The notes beneath the pieces were generated by a model. The model had not been told where the DNA came from, did not search any database, and was given only the letters and a program-made list of their open reading frames with translations. DNA of 64,000 bases. It comes from Alphaproteobacteria bacterium (lineage in GTDB: Bacteria > Pseudomonadota > Alphaproteobacteria > SMXP01). Below, piece by piece: positions 1 through 8,892 of this stretch (positions are counted from its first letter, which is position 1; the number at the start of each line of letters is the position of its first letter). The stretch is taken from positions 1 through 64,000 of the forward strand of contig JANQPV010000053.1 of the NCBI GenBank assembly GCA_028285305.1, in the 5' to 3' direction. The translations under genes were made by a program, and so were the position numbers.

Positions 1-23
1 TCCAGGTGAAGTGGAATCCGGTT

Positions 24-94
24 CACCGTCAGGAAACGCGCAAAACAAAGAATCTGGAGCCGTTTTGTGTTTCCGTCAAAACCAAAACGGCTCT
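24..94. repeat. Dispersed intergenic hairpin repeat, copy 1
   Basis: This stretch lies just downstream of the EAL gene on its 3' side. It shares the block GGAAACGCGCAA, then ACAAAGAATCTGGAGCCG, with the sequence at 59986-60056. An inverted repeat GAGCCGTTTTG (57-67) / CAAAACGGCTC (83-93) makes an 11-bp stem with a 15-nt loop. Both copies sit directly after the stop codon of a minus-strand signalling gene, so they may end transcription, although there is no clear T-tract. Similar repeats are common between genes in alphaproteobacteria; membership of a named family is not established here. Confidence 0.6.
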
Positions 95-138
95 AGTCGT
101 TTGCCGTTGCGTTCAACAAAGGCCGCCGAGGGGATCTG

Positions 139-3100
139 TTATTTCGCCCAGTAGTTAGCAATGAAGGCTTGAGCTTCCATGGCCTGCATTGGCCAACCAA
201 AAATGAAGCCTTGGGCGTGGGAACAGCCGAGTTCGTGCAGCTTTCTGCCGATGGCTTCATTCTCAACACCTTCCGCAACCACTTCGAGCCGCTTTTCTTG
301 AGCGTATTTGATCAGCTCTCGAATTTGTCCTTCGGCTTTTGGATCTGTCTCAACGGACTGGACAATACTTTGATCAACTTTCACGACATCGAACGGATAT
401 TTCTTAAGCCGCTCATAGTTCGAGTGGCCTGTGCCGAAGTCATCTATCACCAGCGAAACGCCTTCTGACTTGAGCTCGGACAGAATTCTTTGCGCCTCAG
501 CTTCATTGTCAATGAGGATCGTTTCGGGGAGTTCCAGCCGAAGCGTACCACCGGCCAATTTGACCGACTTCATGATCTCTTTGACATCGGAAATGAGCCC
601 GTCTCCAGCCAGCTGGCGGGAAGATATGTTCACATTTGCAAAGAGAGGGTCTTCAAGTTTGAAAAATTGCTGCCACTGCGAGAGCTGCAAGCTGGCCATC
701 GATAACGTGAACCGATTTAGACGCACCAGAAAGCCTGCCTTTTCGGCCAGTGGCAAAAACTCCTTGGGCTCCAATCTTCCTTTTTCAGGGTGGTTCCATC
801 GAAGCAACGCCTCAAATCCGGCGATGCGGCCGTGTTTGAGATTCATAATGGGTTGGTAGAACACTTCCATCTCAAAGCGCTGCAGCGCGGCTTTGAGATC
901 TCGTTCCAAATTGCTGGCTTCCTCCGAAACTTCCGGAGCCTCATCGGCTTGGGCGGGGGCTGTGGTTTGCGCGGGTTCGGGCGCCACTGCGGCGGCGGAA
1001 ACAGGAAGATACTCCTCCGCGTCCAAGATAAGTTCCTCGGCCCGGTGCCCCTCGCCTGTCCACAGCGACGCACCAACGGCTACTTCCGGCTCGGCTTCGA
1101 GGTCTTTGAGTTCGAGCGGGTGCTGGAGGATCTCCGATGCTTGGCGGGCTAAATCCGCAGACGTAATATCTTCAGGAACGGTCGTGAAAATCGCAAACCT
1201 GTCTTGCGACAATTGCCCCAGAACGTCATCGGGATCGGCGATGCTGCGCAAGCGCTCCGCGAAAGATGCCATCAGGTCTGCTTCCGCTACCTCTCCTGAG
1301 GCCGTGGAAAGCGTCCTCGACCTCTCGATGCTGACCGCTAACATCGCTGGGCGCAAATTCGTTCTCGCCAGTTCCTCTCGGTCCAGGTTTTCGAGGGCCG
1401 CGTCCACGTCGGCTTCGAATGCGGCGCGTCCAATATACCCCGGGAACTCTGCGTCGAACTCTGGCGCGTCGGACTGATCTTGGTCGGGAGCAATAGCAGT
1501 GTCGGAATACAGAGCGCCCACAGTCTCTTTGATCGCGTCGTTTTCCGACGGCTGGGGCAATTCTACTGGAGCGGGATCGGTTTCGCGGCGCGCCTCTATC
1601 TTAGTTTCTTCGCCTTTAGTCGGTTCTTCACCGCGCAATTGGATCTTCACTGGTCGCACGGACTTAGGTTGCGTGTCTTGGCCTGGCTCAGGTCCAGCCT
1701 CAACACCTGCCGTTGACGCTTCGTCGCCCGTCGTCTGTTCGGCCTCAGATCGCGCCGCAGCCAAAGGAAGTTCGTCAATGATGTCGTCTTCCTCTTCGGA
1801 ATGGGCCGACGGACCGCCATTCAATTTGGCGGGTGGTGTATCTTCCTGCCTGTCGGCCGCCACGCCCACGGGCTTGGGAAAAGCCATGTCCACTTCTGGC
1901 TCTTCCTTCTCTGCCGCGTCGACATCCTCGGACAGGTCCGTGAGTGTGCCGATAATCCGCGAGGGCTTGCCGCGCTCATTCGGAATGCACTCAGCCTTCA
2001 TTAATATCGGCCGGTAGTCGCCCTCCTCATGGAGCACGCGCCATTCCATCGCAAATTTAACTGCGCCAAGACGCATGTAAGATGTCAGCGCGTCCTGATA
2101 GGCCTGCCTTTCGTCCGGGTGGATTCGATCTTTCCAGTCCTGTTCCGACCTCAACGATCCAATCTTTTCGATGCCCAACATTTCATATGTATACGGAGAT
2201 AAATGGAGTTGGTCTCCGATTGTCGTCCAGTCCCAAAGCCCTTGTTTGGAAGCCGCAAGCGCCACTTCATAGCGATTTTCTTGTGGACCTTGATCAACGC
2301 CCGGGTCCGTTTCTGCTTCCGGTCCCTCCAACGCCGCAGGGGCGCTTAGTTTTTCGGGGACGCGGAAAGCGAAGCCGTGAAATGGACCTGCGGAGACTTG
2401 TGAAAAGATTGAAAATCCAATCCATATGAGTCCCAAAACCAATGCGGCGTAAAGAAAGAGCTCCACGTAAAAGTACGAACCGTAAGGCGAGAGGAGGTAG
2501 ACTGCGCCGCCCGCAATCGCACTGAACATCAGTACCCATCCTATGACACTGTGGCGTACCCCCGGAATGCCTTTGCGCCGCTGACGAATGACTGCGTAGA
2601 TAACGAACAGAGCTGCCGCCGCAACCACTAACCTCAGCAAGGCGAGATGGAACGGCGCAGCAAATAGGACATAAAGGCCGATCGGTACGAGGCACAACAG
2701 GAGGATGGTCAAGCCGCGCTTAACCCAACTGTCGACGGGATCGAACGTGACCATGCTCAAAACCAATCCAACGGCCGATGCCGCCAGCAGCAACTGAATG
2801 GCGCCGAACAGGAAGAGGTTGATGCCATCCCCCACCACCAAATAATGGGGAAGATAGCCAAATCCAAAGAGCAGATAGAGGACGCCGAGCGCGCTAAAGA
2901 TGCCTGTGTTGGCACAGTAACCGGCCTGAGTAATTACGAACAAAGCCAGGAGCAATGCCGTGGTAACCGCCAACAGACCAATCGCAAGGCCGTGCAGGAA
3001 TATTTTCATCTTTCCGTAGCGCTCGTAGGCACCCGGCTCCCACAAATGAAAAACAGCTCCTTTGGGGAGCCGACTGAATTCGAGCGCAATAGGGCTCCGG

Positions 3101-3642
3101 TCCGCGCCGACTGAAATTTTAAATGCCTGATCGCTTCGCAGGAGCGCCTTTATCTCCTCCGCAGGCCCCGACGCAATGTCCGTCGTTACAATCCGCTTAA
3201 TGATTAACGGGTCGCGGGCCGTGTTGAGAAATCCCAATCCTTGAGGAACGGGTTGATGCACAACCAATAGTCTCTCAAGGGGCTCACCAGAGGCACTTCC
3301 AATATCGAATTGGTACCAGAGTTCGAGGCCCAATCCACTAAAGACGTCTTCGGAGATGGTTGGCGTCTCGTCTGGCTTTTCCGAGGGCACAATCGCTTCG
3401 CCGGCGCCGGACGCATCGCCAACTTCCCCGGCCGCCTGTTGATCGGCAATCAGTTGTTCCTTGCGCTTGTCGATGACCGGAATCAGATAGTCTGAAATAT
3501 CAACAACGGCGGAATCCTCGTTTATCAAAAGCGTGCCGCGCGCTTGCGCAGAAACGGCGAGCACGTACGCTGTGAGTGTTAACAGCATACCGCAAACAAA
3601 ACCTGTGCGCAGCGATGGTAAACGTAATGTTCGAGTGATCAT
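139..3642 (-). CDS. Membrane-bound EAL-domain cyclic-di-GMP phosphodiesterase with 7TM sensor, PAS and degenerate GGDEF
   Basis: The 1167-aa protein starts at an ATG one codon inside an upstream GTG. It has an N-terminal signal/anchor, a periplasmic domain (about 40-205) resembling 7TMR-DISM extracellular domains, and about seven membrane helices (210-417). A PAS domain follows (about 458-573), then an acidic low-complexity linker (575-760), a GGDEF-like fold (about 775-925) and a C-terminal EAL domain (925-1165). The EAL domain keeps EALLRW, the Asn in NVNIS, DDFGTG, the Lys in VVKVDQ and EGVE, so it should hydrolyse c-di-GMP. The GGDEF signature is replaced by SQDRF, so cyclase activity is unlikely and the domain may be regulatory. 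The signal sensed is unknown. A PilZ protein at 20677 is a possible c-di-GMP reader in the same window. Confidence 0.88.
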   Translation of the reverse strand: MITRTLRLPSLRTGFVCGMLLTLTAYVLAVSAQARGTLLINEDSAVVDISDYLIPVIDKRKEQLIADQQAAGEVGDASGAGEAIVPSEKPDETPTISEDVFSGLGLELWYQFDIGSASGEPLERLLVVHQPVPQGLGFLNTARDPLIIKRIVTTDIASGPAEEIKALLRSDQAFKISVGADRSPIALEFSRLPKGAVFHLWEPGAYERYGKMKIFLHGLAIGLLAVTTALLLALFVITQAGYCANTGIFSALGVLYLLFGFGYLPHYLVVGDGINLFLFGAIQLLLAASAVGLVLSMVTFDPVDSWVKRGLTILLLCLVPIGLYVLFAAPFHLALLRLVVAAAALFVIYAVIRQRRKGIPGVRHSVIGWVLMFSAIAGGAVYLLSPYGSYFYVELFLYAALVLGLIWIGFSIFSQVSAGPFHGFAFRVPEKLSAPAALEGPEAETDPGVDQGPQENRYEVALAASKQGLWDWTTIGDQLHLSPYTYEMLGIEKIGSLRSEQDWKDRIHPDERQAYQDALTSYMRLGAVKFAMEWRVLHEEGDYRPILMKAECIPNERGKPSRIIGTLTDLSEDVDAAEKEEPEVDMAFPKPVGVAADRQEDTPPAKLNGGPSAHSEEEDDIIDELPLAAARSEAEQTTGDEASTAGVEAGPEPGQDTQPKSVRPVKIQLRGEEPTKGEETKIEARRETDPAPVELPQPSENDAIKETVGALYSDTAIAPDQDQSDAPEFDAEFPGYIGRAAFEADVDAALENLDREELARTNLRPAMLAVSIERSRTLSTASGEVAEADLMASFAERLRSIADPDDVLGQLSQDRFAIFTTVPEDITSADLARQASEILQHPLELKDLEAEPEVAVGASLWTGEGHRAEELILDAEEYLPVSAAAVAPEPAQTTAPAQADEAPEVSEEASNLERDLKAALQRFEMEVFYQPIMNLKHGRIAGFEALLRWNHPEKGRLEPKEFLPLAEKAGFLVRLNRFTLSMASLQLSQWQQFFKLEDPLFANVNISSRQLAGDGLISDVKEIMKSVKLAGGTLRLELPETILIDNEAEAQRILSELKSEGVSLVIDDFGTGHSNYERLKKYPFDVVKVDQSIVQSVETDPKAEGQIRELIKYAQEKRLEVVAEGVENEAIGRKLHELGCSHAQGFIFGWPMQAMEAQAFIANYWAK

Positions 3643-3777
3643 CACAATCCGCTTTTTGACTATCTACGGCGGAACCTAAGCAAGAGTCGTGCAAGGCTTA
3701 TCATGTCTTCGCCATTGAGCAAGAGGCCCTAACCTGTTGCGAGCGTTTACTTTAGTCGAAAACATTAATTCAACGGT

Positions 3778-4368
3778 TTAAATGTGCGCTGCTTCTTGTT
3801 CGAGAAGTGCATAGAGAACGTGATCTTGCCAAGTGCCGTTAATCTTTAGGTACTCTTTGGCGTACCCTTCTTCATTGAACCCCAATTGCGTGAGTAGAGC
3901 GCGGGACGCCGTGTTGTGAGGCAGACACGCTGCCTCGAGGCGGTGAAGAAGCAATTCGTTAAACACATAGGGAATCACTGTGCGCAGTGCCGACCTCGTG
4001 TAACCGCGCCGTTTGAAGGGTTCAGCCACCCAATAGCCGACTGAGCAAGATTGCGTCACGCCGCGCCGGACACCGCTGAGCGTTAAGCCTCCAACCAACT
4101 GGTCCGTCGCACCATCGAAGACAAAGAACGGGTATGCCAAGTCATCTTTGAGATCGCGCTCGTAGCGGCGGAGACGCCGCCGGAACGCGCTACGCGTGAG
4201 ATCGTCTTTCGGCCAAACCGGCTCCCAAGGCGTCAAAAACGCTCTGCTACGTTCACGCAGATCAGCCCACGTTTCAAAGTCGGCCATCGTCGGGTGGCGC
4301 AAATAAACACCTCCACCCGCCAATATGGTGGTACCTTCAAATCCCGGAATTGACTTCAAGAGTGCCAT
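3778..4368 (-). CDS. GNAT N-acetyltransferase, RimJ/RimL type
   Basis: The 196-aa protein has the RimJ/RimL layout: an N-terminal YLRHPTMADFETWADLR stretch, a central strand with VGGLTLSGV, the acetyl-CoA-binding segment GYWVAEPFKRRGYTRSALR (an RRGYxxxA-like P-loop), and a C-terminal LLTQLGFNEEGYAKEYL. This family N-acetylates ribosomal proteins or other N-termini; the substrate cannot be read from sequence. It lies 37 bp after thrC on the same strand and may be its last co-transcribed gene. In rhizobia an M16 peptidase usually sits between thrC and this GNAT; it is absent here. Confidence 0.85.
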   Translation of the reverse strand: MALLKSIPGFEGTTILAGGGVYLRHPTMADFETWADLRERSRAFLTPWEPVWPKDDLTRSAFRRRLRRYERDLKDDLAYPFFVFDGATDQLVGGLTLSGVRRGVTQSCSVGYWVAEPFKRRGYTRSALRTVIPYVFNELLLHRLEAACLPHNTASRALLTQLGFNEEGYAKEYLKINGTWQDHVLYALLEQEAAHI

Positions 4369-4405
4369 TCTGCGTCAATCGATGCGATCGTTCGCTTTTC
4401 CGCTG

Positions 4406-5803
4406 TTACTGTCTCACACGAGTGCGATTTTGCACAAATTCTTTTACGGCACTCAAGTCATTGGCCAAAACCGAAAAATGTTCCTTTTTTTCTAGAAGAC
4501 CCTCAAACTGAGGCGGTTGTTCCGGTTTACGTTTTGTCATCTGTTCAACGATTTCGGGAAACTTTGCTGGGGAAGCCGTGGACAAGACGATCATCGGCAC
4601 CGGTCCCGTCTGTATCTTTCCCGCAGCAGCGACCCCAACCGCCGTGTGCGGATCAATCAGACCACCAGACTCCCGGAACATCGTGGCGATGCACTCTGCC
4701 GTTTCTTGTTCGGATACGCGTTTCGCATCAAAGTGATTGCGGATATGGTCTTGGGCAACTGGGTCCAATGAGAACGATCCAGATTGCTTGAGGCCGCTCA
4801 TAGCCGCGTGGACGGCGTCCGCATCACGATTAAAGGCTTCAAACAAGAGACGTTCGAAATTGCTCGAAACTTGAATATCCATGCTGGGGCTGTGGGTGGG
4901 CACGACAGATTGAACTTCATACCGCCCCGTTTCCATTGTTCGAACCAGGATATCGTTCGTATTGGTGGCAATGACCAGCCGTTCGATCGGGAGCCCCATG
5001 CGTTTTGCGGCATAACCTGCAAAGATGTCACCGAAATTGCCGGTGGGTACGGCGAATGAAACACGCCGATCGGGCGCCCCGAGCGCGACTGCCGAGGTGA
5101 AGTAGTAAACAATTTGCGCCATCACCCTGGCCCAGTTGATTGAGTTTACTCCCGCCATGGAAATGCGCGTTCGAAACTCATTCTCCGCAAACATCGCTTT
5201 GACCAAAGACTGACAATCATCGAAGGTGCCTTCTATTGCGATGTTGTGGACATTTGGGTCCGAAACCGTTGTCATTTGACGCCGTTGGACTTCGGACGTT
5301 CTGTTGTGAGGATGCAGAACAAAAATATCGATGGCGTCTCGACCTTTCATTGCCTCGATGGCCGCAGATCCTGTATCCCCTGACGTGGCCGCAACCACGG
5401 TTATCCTTTTGTTGCTCCTTGTCAGGACATGGTCAAACAGCCGGGCCACAAGTTGGAGCGCGATATCCTTAAAGGCTAAGGTTGGCCCACGGAACAATTC
5501 CAGCAACCAGGTTTTCTCGTCGATTTGGCGAAGGGGTGTTACTGCGGCGTGCGTAAACGCATCATAGCTGGCAGAGATGATATCTTGTAAAACACTGCTG
5601 GGGACGGCATCGCCCAGATAGGGCCGGATGACGCGTTCTGCGACCACACCGTAAGAAGCTCCTTGGAAGTTGCGGATTTCTTCTATATTGAGCGTTGGCC
5701 ACTCAATCGGCGTGTATAATCCGCCGTCTTCGGCAAGCCCCTGCAACAGCACATCTTCGAAAGACAGTTCCGCAGCTTGTCCCCTCGTGCTGACGTAACG
5801 CAC
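4406..5803 (-). CDS. thrC: Threonine synthase
   Basis: ThrC converts O-phosphohomoserine to threonine using PLP. The 465-aa product has the usual family length. It shows the N-terminus RYVSTRG, the PLP-lysine motif in PTLAFKDIALQ, the phosphate loop TSGDTGSAAIEA and the C-terminal TASPAKFPEIV. I take the GTG at 5803 as the start because family members begin M-x-Y-V-S-T-R-G; a TTG lies one codon upstream and AAAGG is placed just before. It follows SURF1 by 15 bp at the end of the cytochrome oxidase cluster, an arrangement typical of alphaproteobacteria. Confidence 0.96.
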   Translation of the reverse strand: MRYVSTRGQAAELSFEDVLLQGLAEDGGLYTPIEWPTLNIEEIRNFQGASYGVVAERVIRPYLGDAVPSSVLQDIISASYDAFTHAAVTPLRQIDEKTWLLELFRGPTLAFKDIALQLVARLFDHVLTRSNKRITVVAATSGDTGSAAIEAMKGRDAIDIFVLHPHNRTSEVQRRQMTTVSDPNVHNIAIEGTFDDCQSLVKAMFAENEFRTRISMAGVNSINWARVMAQIVYYFTSAVALGAPDRRVSFAVPTGNFGDIFAGYAAKRMGLPIERLVIATNTNDILVRTMETGRYEVQSVVPTHSPSMDIQVSSNFERLLFEAFNRDADAVHAAMSGLKQSGSFSLDPVAQDHIRNHFDAKRVSEQETAECIATMFRESGGLIDPHTAVGVAAAGKIQTGPVPMIVLSTASPAKFPEIVEQMTKRKPEQPPQFEGLLEKKEHFSVLANDLSAVKEFVQNRTRVRQ

Positions 5804-5818
5804 CAATCCGACCTTTCG

Positions 5819-6532
5819 TTAAGTGCGGGAGCGAAAAACCAAACGGCCTTCGCTGACATGATACCCGACGTACACCGCCAATAAGGCAGCGGCTAGCCCA
5901 AACCAAGTGATAGCATATCCAAGATGATTGTTCGGCAAATTGACGTCAATCTCAATGGGTTCAAGTCCTGGGTCGGCGCGCTCCTGGTCGACCACGAAAT
6001 ACGGCGCTAGATTGGTAGAGCCCGTCCATTCGGCCAATTGCTCCAAAGACAAATAATACCACTCATTTTCTGCCGGATTGTTCTCAGGCAGGAAAAGTGC
6101 CCGCGGCTGGAACGGTTGCACCACGCCTTCGACGCGAGACTTGGCTATCTCATCGTCTGGTCTGCCTAGCCGTTCAGATTTTTTTTCCAATGGCAGAAAG
6201 CCTCGAGCGACAAGCAGTAATTGGCCGTTTTCCCGGCGCAGCTGTGAAAGGATATAATAGCCGGGCTTGCCCGCATTACGTCGATAGAAATGAACTTCCT
6301 TCCCCTCGAACTCACCTTCAACGACGATGCGCTGCCAATCCAACTCGCCCATTTTCGCGGAATGTTCCAGATCCCGTAAGGGTACGGGCGACTGACTCAA
6401 CCTCGCCTGGGTTGTCTCGATGAGGTCTTGTTTCCATCCCAGACGCTGAAGTTGCCAGTTTCCCAAAGCGATCAGGATCCCTAGACCGATGAGAGTGAAA
6501 AGTGTCGACCACGGATATGGCTTGAACGTCAC
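5819..6532 (-). CDS. SURF1 family cytochrome c oxidase assembly protein
   Basis: SURF1 proteins help insert heme a into CoxA. The sequence has the two-helix architecture. An N-terminal helix (LFTLIGLGILIALGNWQLQR) is followed by a periplasmic domain containing VEGEFEG and GYYILSQLRRENGQLLLVARGFLPL. A C-terminal helix contains NNHLGYAITWFGLAAALLAVY, with the family's NxHLxYAxxWF signature. A GTG at 6532 with GAGGA about 9 nt upstream gives 237 aa, a typical length. A longer reading from 6592 would overlap DUF983 and lacks support. It lies between DUF983 and thrC in the oxidase transcription unit. Confidence 0.9.
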   Translation of the reverse strand: MTFKPYPWSTLFTLIGLGILIALGNWQLQRLGWKQDLIETTQARLSQSPVPLRDLEHSAKMGELDWQRIVVEGEFEGKEVHFYRRNAGKPGYYILSQLRRENGQLLLVARGFLPLEKKSERLGRPDDEIAKSRVEGVVQPFQPRALFLPENNPAENEWYYLSLEQLAEWTGSTNLAPYFVVDQERADPGLEPIEIDVNLPNNHLGYAITWFGLAAALLAVYVGYHVSEGRLVFRSRT

Positions 6533-6563
6533 CGTAAAGATCCTCAAGAGGGCGTGCCCTCGA

Positions 6564-6965
6564 CTAACCTGAAAAATCAGTCGGCCGAGCATCCAGCCGA
6601 AACTGCAGACCGACCAATAGGGCCTTGATCAGTCTTAAGATTCCCAAGGTCATGATTAAGATCAGGGTCCCCCATACGAGTATCTGGACCCAAATCGGGG
6701 GATCGATCGAAAGCTCCAGCGCCACCATCCCGATCACAGCGAACAGGCTCACAAAAAACATAGCAAATACGGCGGGACCGTCGCCGGGATCCGCCTTTGT
6801 GAAGTCCTGACCACAAACACGGCATTCGGAAGCGACCTTCAGATACCCTTCAAAGAGCTTACCTTTGCCGCATATTGGGCAAGCCCCCAAGACACACGTT
6901 CTCCAGAGGCTTCCTTCTGCTTTCGAACGGTCGATCGGTTCGTTTTGCTCGCCGAAGGTGTTCAA
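6564..6965 (-). CDS. DUF983 family membrane protein
   Basis: The small protein carries the DUF983 signature. An N-terminal zinc-ribbon-like CPICGKGKLFEGYLKVASECRVCG (two CxxC pairs) is followed by DPGDGPAVFAMFFVSLF and two membrane helices ending in RFRLDARPTD-like residues. The family accompanies coxC and SURF1 in alphaproteobacteria, but its function is not established; a role in oxidase assembly is an inference from context. The start is uncertain. No ATG fits downstream of coxC, so I use TTG at 6965 (133 aa), about 16 nt after an AGGAGG that overlaps the coxC stop. Reading further upstream would run into coxC. Confidence 0.82.
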   Translation of the reverse strand: MNTFGEQNEPIDRSKAEGSLWRTCVLGACPICGKGKLFEGYLKVASECRVCGQDFTKADPGDGPAVFAMFFVSLFAVIGMVALELSIDPPIWVQILVWGTLILIMTLGILRLIKALLVGLQFRLDARPTDFSG

Positions 6966-6985
6966 CGCTCGTCCAGCCGCTCCTC

Positions 6986-7942
6986 CTAGTGGGCTCCAGG
7001 TGTTCCGGCGGCAAGGATGTAGATGCAAACGAACAAGAACAGCCAAACCACGTCGACAAAGTGCCAATACCACGCGGCCGCTTCAAAACCGAAGTGCTTT
7101 TGCGGCGTGAAATGACCGGCATGGGCCCGCGCCAAGCAAACGATCAAGAAGATTGTCCCAATTATGACGTGCACGCCATGAAATCCCGTCGCCATGAAGA
7201 ATGTCGACTTATAAATGTTGGCATCTGCTGCGATTCCGAGCGCGTTATCGCTCTCGGTAATGGTGAACAAGTCATCGCTGAGTATATGATAATACTCGTA
7301 ACCCTGGACCGCCGTGAAGAACAAACCCAAAATCACGGTCAGCCACAGCCCTTGCAAGAGGCCTTTCCGGTTGCCTTCTTGGAGCGCGTGATGTGCCCAC
7401 GTCACGGTCGTGCCGGACGTTAGCAGGATAAGGGTGTTCATAAGAGGCAGATGCCAAGGGTCCAAAGTGTAGACACCATCGGGAGGCCAGTGACCACCTG
7501 TCACCTCTTGCCTTTGATACTGACCAATGATGTCGCCGGCCGCTGTTTCCACGCCGCCCGGAAACAAAAACGCGCCGAAAAATGCCCAGAACCACGCGAC
7601 AAAGAACATGACCTCAGACGCGATGAAAAGAACCATCCCATAGCGCAGTCCAATCTGGACAACCGGTGTGTGGTCGCCTGCGTGAGACTCCTTGATGACG
7701 TCTCGCCACCAACCGGCCATCGTGTACAAGACCATCGCAAATCCGGCTAACATAACCCACGGCCCCTGGATGGTGAAAAAACCGAGCCCTAGGCCACCCG
7801 TGGGCTCACCTTCGGGGCCGGTGCCGGTGTGCATGTAACCAATGCCGCCGATGGCGAGGATGAATACAGCGATGGATCCAACCAGAGGCCAGGGGCTTGG
7901 GTTCACCAGATGATAGTCGTGCTTAACGGCTCCAGCAGCCAT
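6986..7942 (-). CDS. ctaE: Cytochrome c oxidase subunit III
   Basis: Subunit III of the aa3-type oxidase is a seven-helix membrane subunit that stabilises the catalytic core. The 318-aa sequence starts with the classic [14 protein letters not shown]. It contains [50 protein letters not shown] and ends with [20 protein letters not shown]. It is slightly longer than many homologs because of a glycine-rich insert near residues 35-60. The gene lies 83 bp downstream of ctaG; that gap holds an imperfect hairpin near 7952-7984. Confidence 0.97.
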   Translation of the reverse strand: MAAGAVKHDYHLVNPSPWPLVGSIAVFILAIGGIGYMHTGTGPEGEPTGGLGLGFFTIQGPWVMLAGFAMVLYTMAGWWRDVIKESHAGDHTPVVQIGLRYGMVLFIASEVMFFVAWFWAFFGAFLFPGGVETAAGDIIGQYQRQEVTGGHWPPDGVYTLDPWHLPLMNTLILLTSGTTVTWAHHALQEGNRKGLLQGLWLTVILGLFFTAVQGYEYYHILSDDLFTITESDNALGIAADANIYKSTFFMATGFHGVHVIIGTIFLIVCLARAHAGHFTPQKHFGFEAAAWYWHFVDVVWLFLFVCIYILAAGTPGAH

Positions 7943-8025
7943 ATTGATCGCTCCCTATTTCGCTGCAGGACATGGGCCTGCGAAATAAATCTTCTCCGCG
8001 CGCTCGCGCCCTTTTTAAACCGGTG

Positions 8026-8628
8026 TCACGGTCTCGATTGAGAAAACCCTGCAGAAGTCATCTTTTGGAGACTCTCTTCTGAAGGATCTAGCATCTTAAA
8101 AAAAGTATAAGACAGAGTAATGGTTTTGAGTTCGTCCAGGTACGGATCATCGGCGATGGCTGGGTCAATATAGTATGACACTGGCATGGTTACGCTCTCG
8201 CCTGGCATGAGCACTTGCTCCTGAAAACAAAAGCAATCCACCTTCACAAAATATGGGCCCGCTTCAAACGGGGTGACGTTGAACGTCGCGGTACCGACGA
8301 TAGGCCGACTCGTTGGGTTATGCGCTCTGTAAAATGCGAGGACTTGTTCGCCAACCTGAACGCGCTGTTGCGGGACTTCCGGCTCAAACTCCCATGGCAT
8401 GCCCGCGTTCAAGCTCGCATCGAAGCGCACGGCCATTTGTCGATCAATAGTCGTTTGCGAAACTTGCTCGCTGACCGAAGTCGTGCCCCCGTATCCTGTA
8501 ACACGGCAAAAAAGATCATAGAGCGGCACGGAAGCGTAAGCCAAGCCGATCATGCCGACCACGAGGCCGAGACACATCATAGCCAGCCGGGTGTTCTTTG
8601 AGTCAGTTGTTGGAGAAACCGTATCCAT
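8026..8628 (-). CDS. ctaG: Cytochrome c oxidase copper-insertion protein CtaG/Cox11
   Basis: CtaG delivers copper to the CuB site of CoxA. The 200-aa protein has one N-terminal membrane helix (residues about 14-36, followed by SVPLYDLFCRVTGYGGTT) and a periplasmic immunoglobulin-like domain. The copper-binding CFCFQEQ motif and the family signature MPVSYYIDP are both present. It sits between coxF and coxC in the conserved assembly order. Confidence 0.96.
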   Translation of the reverse strand: MDTVSPTTDSKNTRLAMMCLGLVVGMIGLAYASVPLYDLFCRVTGYGGTTSVSEQVSQTTIDRQMAVRFDASLNAGMPWEFEPEVPQQRVQVGEQVLAFYRAHNPTSRPIVGTATFNVTPFEAGPYFVKVDCFCFQEQVLMPGESVTMPVSYYIDPAIADDPYLDELKTITLSYTFFKMLDPSEESLQKMTSAGFSQSRP

Positions 8629-8664
8629 TTCCTTAGTCTCAGCGCTTTTTCATCCGTTTACCCA

Positions 8665-8889
8665 TCAAAAAGTCCGATCGGCGACATTCTCGCCTAAGCG
8701 AACGATGGTGACGATGAACACCAATGCTGCGAACCCCAACAAAGTCGCAGCGATCAAATAGTTGCGCATTTTGCGCGCTTTTTCCTGCTCGCGCGTTAAG
8801 ACAACCGTCTCGTTGTTCGTTTGCTGTTTCGTCTGCGGAGGCGCGGATCCGTCAGTCAATTCGCTCAACTGTGTGGTTTGAGACGACAC
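8665..8889 (-). CDS. Small single-span membrane protein of the oxidase cluster (CoxF-like)
   Basis: This 74-aa protein has a polar N-terminus, a basic EQEKARKMRNY segment and one membrane helix (LIAATLLGFAALVFIVTIVRLG). It lies 3 bp after ctaB and 36 bp before ctaG, where alphaproteobacteria often keep a small membrane protein called CoxF. The name rests on position and topology; the biochemical role is unknown. Confidence 0.8.
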   Translation of the reverse strand: MSSQTTQLSELTDGSAPPQTKQQTNNETVVLTREQEKARKMRNYLIAATLLGFAALVFIVTIVRLGENVADRTF

Positions 8890-8892
8890 CTT

